A DNA stretch of 64,000 nucleotides, taken from the NCBI GenBank assembly GCA_012038135.1, contig JAAVJQ010000006.1, positions 1 through 64,000 of the forward strand, in the 5' to 3' direction. Within the stretch, counting starts at the first letter, position 1. Each line of letters starts with the position of its first letter. Below the pieces are notes generated by a model. The model was not told where the DNA came from. It worked only from the letters and a program-made list of their open reading frames with translations, and did no database searches. This document shows positions 26,258 through 35,113 of this stretch, one piece after another. Source of the stretch: Salinimicrobium nanhaiense. GTDB taxonomy: Bacteria; Bacteroidota; Bacteroidia; Flavobacteriales; Flavobacteriaceae. Made by a program: the position numbers and the translations under genes.

Positions 26258-28792
26258 TTAAAATTCCCCTCCCTGGTCCATGTCATCATCATCAACACCT
26301 TCACCTCTTTCCCTTCTTTGCTGATCTCTTTTCTGCTGATTGAATCTATAAGTGAAGGATAGGGTAACACTTCTTTGTCTCCACTGGAACTCACTTTCTC
26401 TTTCAAAAAATTGTGTGGTGGTAAAGGATTCCCTCTTCTGAGAATTCAACAGGTCCCTTACGTTTAAAGTTATTGAGGCGTTTTCATTGAAAAGTTCCTT
26501 GCTTAGAGCCATGTCAATTGAAAGCAGTCCTTCGGTCTCAGTCTGCGCACCTTCAGAAGCACCACGGTAAAAGGCATTGGTTTGCCAGTCGATCTTCCAT
26601 GGAAGTGTCACCTTTGAGCTGAATCTTCCGAAGTAGCTGGTATTCTTGGCACTATAGTCTATGTTGTTATATTCACCTTCGGTATCAAACTGGAAGAAAT
26701 TAAAGCTTCCATTAAGCCTTAGCCATCTCGCCGGATTGTAAAGAATTCCCGCCTCGGCACCCAAACGGGTGTTAGTAGCAAGGTTAATAGGTATGGTGCG
26801 TATAATTTGTGTTCCGTCTTCGGCAGTAGTTCCCTGTTCCACGCGTTCAAAAGAATCTGTTTCATGCTGGTAGTACACAGAAGAGGTAAAAGTGAGTTTA
26901 TCCCATCTTTTTAAATATCCTACATCAAAAGCATTTGAAAATGCGGGTTCCAGATTTGGGTTCCCCTGGAAGATGTTGGTACGGCTGGATCTTGAAGGAA
27001 AGGGATTGATAAACCAGCCACGGGGACGGTTGATCCTTCTGTTGTATCCTACTGTTATGTTTTCTCTCTCTCCCAGTTCGTAAATAAGATTGACGGTTGG
27101 GAAAAGCCCAAGGTAATTGTTATCAAATTGTGTTTCAATAGGAATACCGAATTCTTCTTCCAGTTCATCTGCAGTAAGTTCAGACCGTATGTCACCCTTC
27201 AATTGCGTGTTCTCCAAACGCAAACCAAGAAGGAATGAAAAATCGCCAAACTTATTTCCATATTGAGAATATAGCGAGTTCACATTTTCGGTGTACTTAA
27301 AGATATTAGACAGGGGAGACTGCATCATAGCATTTGTTTCCTCGTCTTCTAGTAATAAAGAGTAATCTGTGATCTGTTCTTCAAAATTTCCGCGGTATCC
27401 GCCTTCGAACTGGGCTTCCTTACCAATAGGTCTCACATAATCTGCCTGGATCAAGTATTCAGTTTGATCTTCTTCAGAAAAAGTTTGTTCGCGTGGATAG
27501 AAAGGAAGTTCTTCTGCAAGATTAAAATCTATGCTTTCCGTAATATTGCCTATTTGAGTCTCTTTGTCCTTCTCGTACTGGAAATCGGCAGTCAATTGAT
27601 GGCCGCTGTCATCAAACCTGTTCATGTAGTTTAAGGAAAGCTGAAAGCTGTTATCTTCTTCTGTCTGATCTTCAATCCTACGGGATTCCTGGGATCTCAT
27701 CCCGGCTTCAAACATCCTGCTGTAGTTGGTGGTAAGATCTTCATCCTCTCCATATCTGTAAAAACCGGTAGCAGTAACCGAAGACCTGTCCGTTAGGTAA
27801 TATTCAACACCTAAACTTGTATTAAAGTTACGGTTCAATCTTTCTATCTCGCGATCTTCAATTATTCGATCAAATCTGGGGGTTACCAGTTCTCCATCCT
27901 CATTTATGTAATCGAAATAACGGGTATCGGCAAAGGAGCTGCCGGGCGCATCGAAGTAGCGGAATCCAGTGGTGTTAAAAATGTTGAATTTATTTGTTCT
28001 TAAATTAAGGTTGGTGGAAAGCCCTACCAAATCGGGATCGCCAAGCCTTGCAGACACCGACCCGTTGAAGCCAAGGGTGTTCTCTTTCCTCAGGATGATA
28101 TTGAGGATCCCGGCCGTACCTTCGGCATCATAACGGGCAGAAGGGGAGGTGATCACCTCAACTCTCTCAATAGCATCTGCCGGAAGCTGGGAAAGTATAT
28201 CTGTATTTCCAAAACCTGCCATTGCTGAAGGCTTTCCGTTAATAAGAATCCGAACATTTTCATTACCTCTCAGGCTAATACCGCCTTCCACATCTACAGA
28301 AACCGAAGGAACGTTATTTAAAGCATCTGCCACAGTTCCCCCTGCGGTAGTAAGATCCTTTCCAATATTGTAGATCTTCTTATCCAGGCGAACTTCAACC
28401 TGGGTTGTTTCGGCTGTTACTATGACTTCATTAAGTTCTCCGGCAGCCATGCCAAGAACTATGGTTCCCATATTAACGTCTCCTGTGATCTCACGATTTC
28501 TGAAAATTTTAGGTTCAAAGGAGATGAATTCTACAGTTATATTGTAAGTTCCTCCAGAAACATCTATGGAAAAATTACCCTGAGTATCTGTAATTCCCCC
28601 TGTGAGGTTTTGAGGATCATTGGGATTCTGAAAAGATATGGTTGCATATTCAAGGGGAGTTCCCTGCTCATCGGTTACTTTTCCCGTGACTGTATGCAAA
28701 TTTCTTTGTGCTAAAGCTGTAAAGGTGGTAATTAAAAGAAAGAAAAAAAATAAGACACTACTCCTAAAGTGTCTGCTCATATTTGTGGTCAT
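26258..28792 (-). CDS. TonB-dependent outer membrane receptor (OMP_b-brl_3 type)
   Basis: The protein is 844 aa with a signal peptide (cleavage near FTALAQ). Residues about 30-115 are a CarboxypepD-regulatory-like domain (TVTGKVTDEQGTPLEYATISF). A plug domain (about 130-230) has VEGGISLRGNENVRILINGKPS and IERVEVITSPSARYDAEG. The rest is an outer-membrane beta barrel. The last residues form a hydrophilic tail rich in Arg, Glu, Asp and Gly. No SusD-like partner or substrate genes are nearby, so the ligand is unknown. Start at the fifth codon (MSRHFRSS) is also possible. Confidence 0.9.
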   Translation of the reverse strand: MTTNMSRHFRSSVLFFFFLLITTFTALAQRNLHTVTGKVTDEQGTPLEYATISFQNPNDPQNLTGGITDTQGNFSIDVSGGTYNITVEFISFEPKIFRNREITGDVNMGTIVLGMAAGELNEVIVTAETTQVEVRLDKKIYNIGKDLTTAGGTVADALNNVPSVSVDVEGGISLRGNENVRILINGKPSAMAGFGNTDILSQLPADAIERVEVITSPSARYDAEGTAGILNIILRKENTLGFNGSVSARLGDPDLVGLSTNLNLRTNKFNIFNTTGFRYFDAPGSSFADTRYFDYINEDGELVTPRFDRIIEDREIERLNRNFNTSLGVEYYLTDRSSVTATGFYRYGEDEDLTTNYSRMFEAGMRSQESRRIEDQTEEDNSFQLSLNYMNRFDDSGHQLTADFQYEKDKETQIGNITESIDFNLAEELPFYPREQTFSEEDQTEYLIQADYVRPIGKEAQFEGGYRGNFEEQITDYSLLLEDEETNAMMQSPLSNIFKYTENVNSLYSQYGNKFGDFSFLLGLRLENTQLKGDIRSELTADELEEEFGIPIETQFDNNYLGLFPTVNLIYELGERENITVGYNRRINRPRGWFINPFPSRSSRTNIFQGNPNLEPAFSNAFDVGYLKRWDKLTFTSSVYYQHETDSFERVEQGTTAEDGTQIIRTIPINLATNTRLGAEAGILYNPARWLRLNGSFNFFQFDTEGEYNNIDYSAKNTSYFGRFSSKVTLPWKIDWQTNAFYRGASEGAQTETEGLLSIDMALSKELFNENASITLNVRDLLNSQKRESFTTTQFFERESEFQWRQRSVTLSFTYRFNQQKRDQQRRERGEGVDDDDMDQGGEF

Positions 28793-28936
28793 ACCTGGGT
28801 TTTCTTGTTTGACCGTGAAATAGGAAGAAGGTTTAAAGAATAAGAGGAAACTTTAAACAAATTTCAGTTAAACTTTTTTAACATTTAAGAGACAGGGGAT
28901 TACAGAACAATTTTTTTCTGGTTGAAAGGGAGAGAT

Positions 28937-29326
28937 CTAATTATTAGAGCGCTGCGATTTTATCATCTGTTCCTGCAGCATAATGTAGCGATCGAACTGA
29001 GGTTTGGTAAGAATATCTCTCATATCCTTATTTTCTAACTCCTGAAGCTCTACCAGCCGGCGGGATTTCTCTTCCTTTGCCAAATCTGACTGTACAACCT
29101 TATCCTTTTTAAAAACAAACTCAATGATCTTGTCTTCCATAAGCAAAGATTGTTTGGCAGTTAGAGAAAGTTCATTTTCCCAATATTCAACCTGTTCTTT
29201 AGCTGCTTCTTCGAGCTCCTGGGATGCTTCAGGCTGGGTTCTGGTTTGCGAGTAAGTTATTGCAGACGTTAAGAATGCTATTGAAATTAAAAGAATTAAT
29301 TTATATGTTTTCCTGATCGTTATCAT
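28937..29326 (-). CDS. Secreted Spy-like small periplasmic protein
   Basis: The start at 29326 (MITIRKTYKLILLISIAFL) gives a clear signal peptide ending near AITYSQ; the upstream codons (MFFNTFEKKY) are less likely. The mature part (about 105 aa) is helical and charged, with LSLTAKQSLLMEDKI and LQELENKDMRDILTKPQFDRY, the two-repeat LTxxQ-like pattern of Spy/CpxP-type periplasmic proteins. This is a weak fold analogy. It lies 145 bp before the TonB receptor on the same strand. The function is unknown. Confidence 0.65.
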   Translation of the reverse strand: MITIRKTYKLILLISIAFLTSAITYSQTRTQPEASQELEEAAKEQVEYWENELSLTAKQSLLMEDKIIEFVFKKDKVVQSDLAKEEKSRRLVELQELENKDMRDILTKPQFDRYIMLQEQMIKSQRSNN

Positions 29327-29400
29327 ATACTTTTTTTCAAAAGTATTGAAGAACAATGATTTATGCGGTTAACTGCGGGTTAAATCCCTTTTAAAACATG

Positions 29401-29745
29401 TTAAGACAGCAATTTTTCTATATTTGAAGCCGGTCTTCCTACGACTGCAGCTCCTGCTTTTTCCACAACTGGACGTTGGATAAGCTTTGGATTTTCAACC
29501 ATTACCCTTATCAGTTCCTTATCACTCAGATCCCGGTCCCGATATTCTTCTTTCCATATCTTCTCTTCTGTCCGCACCAGTTCTATGGGAGCCATGTTCA
29601 GTTTTTCAAGTAAAGATGTTAGTTCATCTTCAGAAAGTGGATCCTTTAAATATTCCCTTACCTGGAAATCCTTACCGGAAGCTTCTAAAACTTTCAATCC
29701 TTCTCTTGATTTGCTACAGCGGGGGTTATGGTAGATGATTATCAT
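29401..29745 (-). CDS. Arsenate reductase-like (ArsC/Spx family) protein
   Basis: The protein is 114 aa with a thioredoxin-type fold. The active-site Cys10 lies in YHNPRCSKSRE, and later Arg residues of the anion site appear in ELVRTEE and LIQRPVV, as in glutaredoxin-linked ArsC (YffB/ArsC class) proteins. It may reduce arsenate, but many flavobacterial members have no ars genes near them and none are seen here. A 7-bp repeat array separates it from prfB upstream. Confidence 0.88.
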   Translation of the reverse strand: MIIIYHNPRCSKSREGLKVLEASGKDFQVREYLKDPLSEDELTSLLEKLNMAPIELVRTEEKIWKEEYRDRDLSDKELIRVMVENPKLIQRPVVEKAGAAVVGRPASNIEKLLS

Positions 29746-29753
29746 TTTTTACA

Positions 29754-29809
29754 GTTATGAGTTATGAGTTATGAGTTATGAGTTATGAGTTATAAGTTAT
29801 AGTTATGAG
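29754..29809. repeat. GTTATGA heptamer tandem array
   Basis: Five exact copies of GTTATGA (29754-29788) are followed by degenerate copies to about 29809. The array fills the space between the arsC-like start and a second array. Confidence 0.9.
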
Positions 29810-29810
29810 G

Positions 29811-29849
29811 ATCACTGACCTCTGATCACTGACCACTGATCACTGACCA
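29811..29849. repeat. TGATCAC/TGACCAC heptamer array at prfB 3' end
   Basis: Alternating 7-bp units (TGATCAC and TGACCAC) run for about 39 bp and end at the prfB stop codon (29850-29852). Confidence 0.85.
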
Positions 29850-30948
29850 CTATTCTTCGACCTTCTGTCCCATCATCATCAAAAAAGCTTTCAGAAAGCT
29901 GTCTATGTCTCCATCCATCACGGCATCAACATTTCCGGTTTCTTCTCCCGTGCGAACGTCTTTGACCAATTTGTAGGGATGCATCACATAATTCCTGATC
30001 TGGGATCCCCATTCTATCTTCATTTTCGAGTCCTCGATCTCTCTTCGCTGTGCCTGTTGCTTCTGAAGTTCGATTTCGTATAACTGACTTTTCAACAACT
30101 GCATTGCCTTGTTCTTATTATCAAGCTGCGAACGGGTTTCGGAATTCTCTATGACTATGCCCGAAGGGGCGTGCCGAAGCCTTACGGCAGTTTCTACCTT
30201 GTTCACATTTTGCCCTCCCGCGCCCGAAGATCTCATGGTTTCCCAGGAAATATCTGCAGGATTGATCTCTATCTGAATAGATTCATCAGCTAAGGGATAT
30301 ACATAAACACTGGCGAAAGAAGTGTGGCGTTTTGCGTTGCTGTCAAAAGGGGAGATGCGCACCAAACGATGTACTCCATTTTCACCCTTTAACCAGCCAA
30401 AGGCAAATTCGCCTTCGATCTCAAGCGTCACGGTTTTAACTCCGGCGACTTCCCCGGCCTGGTAGTTGAGTTCTTTTACAGTATAACCTTTATCTTCGGC
30501 CCACCTAAGATACATTCGCATAAGCATCTCTGCCCAATCGCAGCTTTCAGTTCCGCCGGCACCCGCAGTTACCTGCAGCACCGCACTCAGGCTGTCTCCT
30601 TCTTCAGAAAGCATGTTTCTGAATTCAAGTTCTTCTATTATATTTTTGGCTTTTTCATGTCTTTCGTTCACATCCTCCTCTGTAGCCTCACCTTCCTTAT
30701 AGAACTCGAAAAGCACTTCGAGGTCATCCACAAGAGTAACTGCCTCTTCATAATCATCTACCCATTTTTTTTGGGAGTTGATCTCTCTGAGGAGTAATTC
30801 GGCTTTTTTGGGATCGTTCCAGAAATCGGGAGCAAGGGTCTTCTCCTGCTGGTTGGAAATTTCTATTTTTTTGGCATCAACGTCAAAGATACCTCCTTAA
30901 CGCAACCAGGCGATCTTTGAGATCTTTAATAGTATCTATAGTTAGCAT
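29850..30948 (-). CDS. prfB: Peptide chain release factor 2 with programmed +1 frameshift
   Basis: The first frame starts at ATG 30948 and reaches an in-frame TGA (30885-30883) after 21 codons. The site AGGAGGTATCTTTGAC places an SD-like AGGAGG three bases before CTT-TGA. Shifting +1 continues GAC GTT GAT into the main frame and yields about 365 aa, the usual RF2 length. The main frame carries the SPF tripeptide ([13 protein letters not shown]) for reading UGA/UAA and the GGQ loop ([13 protein letters not shown]) for peptide release. Low RF2 favours shifting, so the gene is autoregulated. The short ORF from 30731 alone would lack the N-terminus. Confidence 0.95.
30882..30897 (-). promoter_or_regulatory. 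prfB frameshift signal
   Basis: On the minus strand AGGAGGTATCTTTGAC comprises an SD-like AGGAGG (30897-30892), a three-base spacer, the slippery CTT and a UGA stop followed by C. This is the classic RF2 arrangement. Confidence 0.95.
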
Positions 30949-31040
30949 ACTTTAATTTTTAACAAAAATAGAATTTGTGAGTCTTCCCGAAAACTATTTT
31001 ACGATTATTTTATAGTTTTAAGCCACTCAAAAAACTTCCA

Positions 31041-33440
31041 ATGAAAATCATTGCCACTATTGTTTTAACGGTCAGCATAATGTTTAGTGCCCAATCTCAA
31101 TTTTTGGAAGGCAAAGAAGACCTTGTAAAGCAGGAAGGCTACTTCAATTTCTATTACTCACAGAAGAATGATGACCTCTACCTGGAAGTGGAAAGGCTTA
31201 ATGAAGATTTCCTTTATGTTCCTTCCCTTGCCACGGGTGTAGGTTCTAATGATATAGGTTTGGATAGGGGTCAATTAGGCAGTGAAGCAGTGGTAAGATT
31301 TGAAAAAGCAGGAAATAAACTGCTCCTGGTGCAACCCAATATGCGATACAGGGCAATAACAGATAATGCTGCAGAGAAAAAAAGTGTAGAAGAGGCTTTT
31401 GCACGATCTGTTCTTTATGGATTTGAAATTAAGGAGGAAATAGACGGGAAATACATTATTGATCTTACGCCGTTTCTTTTTGAAGATGCTCATGGAGTTG
31501 CTTCCCGTTTAAAACAGGGCAACCACGGAAATTTCCATGTGGACAAATCAAAAAGTGCCTTGTTTTTGGAACGAACTAAGGCCTTTCCTGAAAATGTGGA
31601 ATTTGAGACCATGCTCACTTTTGAAGGGGAAGCAAATAGCGGAGCATTGCGCAGCGTTACACCAAATTCCCGAAATCTTACAGTTAACTTACATCATTCC
31701 TTTGTGAAACTTCCCGGAGAAGGCTTTGAAATGAGACCTTTCGCCCCCGGCAGCGGCGCGATTTCAATGTCATATTTTGACTATTCTTCTCCGGTTTACG
31801 AGCCGCTTGAGAAAAGATTCATTATCCGCCACCGATTGAATAAAAAAGATCCCGGGGCTGCAGATAGTGAAGTGGTCGAGCCAATTATCTATTACCTCGA
31901 TCCCGGCACTCCGGAACCGGTGAAATCGGCTTTACTCGAAGGGGCGAAGTGGTGGGCAGAAGCATTTGAAGCTGCCGGATATAAAAATGCTTATCAGGTG
32001 AAAATGCTGCCTGAAGATGCAGATCCTTTAGATGTGCGATATAATGTGATCCAATGGGTACATCGGTCTACCCGCGGGTGGAGTTATGGCGCCAGTGTGA
32101 TCGATCCAAGGACCGGTGAGATCATAAAAGGCCACGTGAGCCTCGGAAGTCTTCGTATAAGACAGGACCTTATAATCGCGCAGGCATTGCTGAATAAACC
32201 TTTTGCCGAAAGAGATGATAATTACAATCAGATGATGGATCTTGCTCTGGCCAGGATCCGGCAGCTATCTGCTCATGAAGTGGGTCACACTTTAGGCTTT
32301 GCTCATAATTTTGCAGCAAGTACCAATGATAATTCTTCTGTAATGGATTATCCTCACCCAATGATCAGGTTAGAAAATGGGCAGCCAAGTCTTAAAAATG
32401 CTTACGATAGCGGAATAGGCGAGTGGGACAAATTCACGGTAAAATATTCTTATGCTGCCATCCCTGAAGGGGTGTCAAAAAAGCAATTTTTGGCAGGAGT
32501 GTTGGCTGAAGCTCAGGAAAAAGGATTAGAGTTTATAAGTGATAGTGATGCCAGGGCTGCAGGTGGAGCTCATGTCAATGCCCATCTTTGGGATAATGCT
32601 GGTGATGCTGCCCGGGAATTGGCGAGGATCCTGGAGGTAAGAAAGAAGGCGATTGCTAATTTTTCTGTTGATAATATCCGCACCGGGGAACCTTATTCTG
32701 TATTGGAAGATGTATTTGTACCTTTGTATTTCTTCCATCGCTATCAAACTGAAGCCGCTGTAAAGTATATCGGAGGGCTCGATTATTCCTATGCTGTAAA
32801 GGGAACGGAAGAAACTGTTGTGGAAAGCCTGGATGAAGATGTTCAGGAGCAGGCGCTGGATGTTCTGCTTAGAACTCTTGATGCCGAAGAGATTGCCATT
32901 CCCAAAGAAAAATTGAGTCTTTTTCCTCCCCGGGCATTTGGCTATTCAAGGTCCAGGGAATCTTTTAGAAGTAATACGGGTGTAGCTTTTGATGCTTTGG
33001 GAGCAGCTGCTACCTCGGCAGATATGACTTTGTCCCTGTTGCTACACCCCGAGAGAGCTGCCCGGCTGGTACAGCAAAAAGCATTGGATGACGATCAATT
33101 AGGCCTTGCTGAAGTGCTGGAAGATCTTGTGGTAGAAACTATTAAATCTGATAGAAAAAATCAATATTTACAGGAGGTTCAAAATTCTATCAATCATAAC
33201 GTGCTTCAGCATTTGATGAACCTGGCCGTTCATAAAGATGCTGTGCCACAAGTGAAGGCAATTATTAACTTTCAGCTTATCGAATTGGAAGAATGGCTTC
33301 AGAAAAATATTAGGCAAAATCCGGTGATGTTCAGGCAGTTTATCGAGGATATCAAATCTTTCAGAAAAGATCCTGCAGCATTTAAGGCTTTACCTGTAGC
33401 CCCACAAATTCCGGATGGTTCCCCTATAGGAAATTTTTAA
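31041..33440 (+). CDS. Secreted zinc metalloprotease (DUF5117/DUF4953 type)
   Basis: The protein is 799 aa with a signal peptide (cut near FSAQSQ). The metzincin-like zinc motif HEVGHTLGFAHNF is at about residues 411-423, and the block GWSYGASVIDPRTGEIIKGHVSLGSLRIRQD precedes it. These proteins are common and abundant in Flavobacteriaceae, and the natural substrates are largely unknown. The protein is probably periplasmic or secreted. It stands alone; the nearest downstream gene, an aldolase, starts 36 bp later and may be read through. Confidence 0.88.
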   Translation: MKIIATIVLTVSIMFSAQSQFLEGKEDLVKQEGYFNFYYSQKNDDLYLEVERLNEDFLYVPSLATGVGSNDIGLDRGQLGSEAVVRFEKAGNKLLLVQPNMRYRAITDNAAEKKSVEEAFARSVLYGFEIKEEIDGKYIIDLTPFLFEDAHGVASRLKQGNHGNFHVDKSKSALFLERTKAFPENVEFETMLTFEGEANSGALRSVTPNSRNLTVNLHHSFVKLPGEGFEMRPFAPGSGAISMSYFDYSSPVYEPLEKRFIIRHRLNKKDPGAADSEVVEPIIYYLDPGTPEPVKSALLEGAKWWAEAFEAAGYKNAYQVKMLPEDADPLDVRYNVIQWVHRSTRGWSYGASVIDPRTGEIIKGHVSLGSLRIRQDLIIAQALLNKPFAERDDNYNQMMDLALARIRQLSAHEVGHTLGFAHNFAASTNDNSSVMDYPHPMIRLENGQPSLKNAYDSGIGEWDKFTVKYSYAAIPEGVSKKQFLAGVLAEAQEKGLEFISDSDARAAGGAHVNAHLWDNAGDAARELARILEVRKKAIANFSVDNIRTGEPYSVLEDVFVPLYFFHRYQTEAAVKYIGGLDYSYAVKGTEETVVESLDEDVQEQALDVLLRTLDAEEIAIPKEKLSLFPPRAFGYSRSRESFRSNTGVAFDALGAAATSADMTLSLLLHPERAARLVQQKALDDDQLGLAEVLEDLVVETIKSDRKNQYLQEVQNSINHNVLQHLMNLAVHKDAVPQVKAIINFQLIELEEWLQKNIRQNPVMFRQFIEDIKSFRKDPAAFKALPVAPQIPDGSPIGNF

Positions 33441-33476
33441 ATTAAATCGAATATAATTATTAATCTATATTAAGAT

Positions 33477-34505
33477 ATGAACGCAATTGACTTAAGAAGT
33501 GATACGGTAACAAAACCCACCCCGGGAATGATGGAAGCAATCATCCATGCCGAAGTAGGGGATGATGTATATAAAGAAGATCCCACAGTTAATAAACTGG
33601 AGCGAAAACTGGCAGATATGTTTGGGATGGATGAGGCCCTGTTCTTTCCCACGGGAAGCATGGCCAATCAAGCCGCAATTAAGTTACATACACAGCCTGC
33701 AGATCAATTGATCTGTGATAAATGGGCTCATGTCTATAACTATGAGGGCGGGGGAGCATCCTTCAACAGCGGAGTATCATGTAAACTTGTAGATGGACAT
33801 CGCGGCATGATCACTGCGGCCCAGGTGGAGGAAAATATTAATCCGCCCGACTTCTACCACTCTCCCTTGACCACCCTGGTATGCCTGGAAAATACCACAA
33901 ACAAAGGTGGTGGCGCCTGCTATGATTTTGAGGAGATAAAAAAGATCAGGAAAGTGTGTGATAAACATAACCTTGGACTACATCTCGACGGTGCCCGACT
34001 TTTCAATGCTTTGGTAGCTACAAAAGAAGATCCTAAAGATTACGGAAAAGTTTTCGACACCATTTCAGTTTGTCTTTCTAAAGGTTTGGGAACCCCTTTA
34101 GGTACCGTCCTCATTGGCAACAAGAATGTTATGAAAAATGCAATGAGGGTAAGAAAAGTTTTGGGTGGCGGAATGCGGCAAGTTGGCTTTATGGCCGCCG
34201 CCGGAATTTATGCCTTGGACAATCAGGTTGAAAGACTGGCAGAAGATCATCGAAGAGCTTCAGAATTAGGGAAAACCCTTAGGGAGCAGGATTATGTTGC
34301 CGAGGTCGAGCCGGTGGAAACGAATATTGTTATCTTTTACCTTAAAAATTCTTCAGATGAAACTGCTTTTATGGAGGCACTGAAAAAGGAGAATATCAGG
34401 ATCAGTAATATGGGCCAGGGGAAATTAAGGATAGTTACTCACCTGGATTATTCCGAAGAAATGCATGACAGGTTTTTAGAAGTGCTCAGGCAAATAAAGC
34501 TGTAA
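33477..34505 (+). CDS. Low-specificity L-threonine aldolase
   Basis: The protein is 342 aa, a fold-type I PLP enzyme. It starts MNAIDLRSDTVTKPTPGM, a typical aldolase opening. The PLP lysine is in SVCLSKGLGTPLGTVL (about residue 203), and EAIIHAEVGDDVYKEDPT and GLHLDGARLFNA are family blocks. It cleaves threonine or allo-threonine to glycine and acetaldehyde. Glycine produced here could feed the GcvT system encoded 13 kb away, an inference. A terminator follows. Confidence 0.92.
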   Translation: MNAIDLRSDTVTKPTPGMMEAIIHAEVGDDVYKEDPTVNKLERKLADMFGMDEALFFPTGSMANQAAIKLHTQPADQLICDKWAHVYNYEGGGASFNSGVSCKLVDGHRGMITAAQVEENINPPDFYHSPLTTLVCLENTTNKGGGACYDFEEIKKIRKVCDKHNLGLHLDGARLFNALVATKEDPKDYGKVFDTISVCLSKGLGTPLGTVLIGNKNVMKNAMRVRKVLGGGMRQVGFMAAAGIYALDNQVERLAEDHRRASELGKTLREQDYVAEVEPVETNIVIFYLKNSSDETAFMEALKKENIRISNMGQGKLRIVTHLDYSEEMHDRFLEVLRQIKL

Positions 34506-34506
34506 A

Positions 34507-34552
34507 AAAAATCCTCTAAAAATGTCATTTTTGGAGGGTTATTTTTTTAAAG
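34507..34552 (+). terminator. Terminator after threonine aldolase
   Basis: CCTCTAAAAATG pairs with CATTTTTGGAGG around a short loop with one wobble, ending in TTATTTTTTT. Confidence 0.85.
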
Positions 34553-34605
34553 TTAGAACTACGAAGTTAGAAGTAAGAGTGTAGAGCAGAAATTTAATCA
34601 ATTTG

Positions 34606-34645
34606 AATCTCAAATCTCAAATCTCAAATCTCAAATCTCAAATCT
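34606..34645. repeat. AATCTCA heptamer tandem array
   Basis: Five perfect copies of AATCTCA (34606-34640) and a partial sixth lie 12 bp past the ybaB stop codon. Confidence 0.92.
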
Positions 34646-34657
34646 AACTACTCAATA

Positions 34658-34996
34658 CTACCCATTCAGCATATCATTCATTCCGGGAATATCGGGCATG
34701 CCTTCTTTGGCAACGGCGGCAAGCTCTGTTTCATTGACTTCAGTAGCACGGGCAACTGCTTTATTTAGTGTAAGTACCAGGTAATCTTCAAGTTGTTCTT
34801 TATCCTGCAGGAGCTCATCGGCAATCTCAATATTTTTGATCTCCCGGCTGGCCGTTATCGTTACTTTTAATAATCCGTCGGCAGACTGCTCATCCAAAAG
34901 AACGGTTTTTAGTCTTTCCTTTGTTTCTTCAACTTTTCTTTGGGTCTCTTTGATCTTATTCATCATGCCCATCATATCTCCAAACATATTCTTCAA
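34658..34996 (-). CDS. YbaB/EbfC-family nucleoid-associated protein
   Basis: The protein is 112 aa, with M-rich start ([21 protein letters not shown]) and a helical coiled beginning. The central strand block ([20 protein letters not shown]) is characteristic of YbaB/EbfC, which binds DNA as a dimer and is often next to recR/dnaX. Here it is separate, so co-regulation with them is lost. The start could also be the internal ATG at 34987. It lies divergent to the downstream ptrB-like peptidase. Confidence 0.88.
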   Translation of the reverse strand: MKNMFGDMMGMMNKIKETQRKVEETKERLKTVLLDEQSADGLLKVTITASREIKNIEIADELLQDKEQLEDYLVLTLNKAVARATEVNETELAAVAKEGMPDIPGMNDMLNG

Positions 34997-35079
34997 TTTT
35001 TGCTTTTAACAAAACTACCTAAAAAGACATAATGCATAACTTAGGACAGGAGATTTTAAGTTTTCTTTATAAGAAAGTG

Positions 35080-35087
35080 TAACTTTG
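35080..35087 (+). promoter_or_regulatory. Possible -7 promoter box before S9 peptidase
   Basis: TAACTTTG fits TAnnTTTG and lies 26 bp before the peptidase start. No clear -33 element is present. Confidence 0.35.
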
Positions 35088-35113
35088 CGGCTTGAAAAAA
35101 AATGATTTGAAGA

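Noticed and set aside
29850..30731. Release factor 2 as a 293-aa protein starting at 30731
   Set aside because: RF2 is about 365 aa. The missing N-terminus is upstream in the same frame and is reached by the programmed +1 frameshift.
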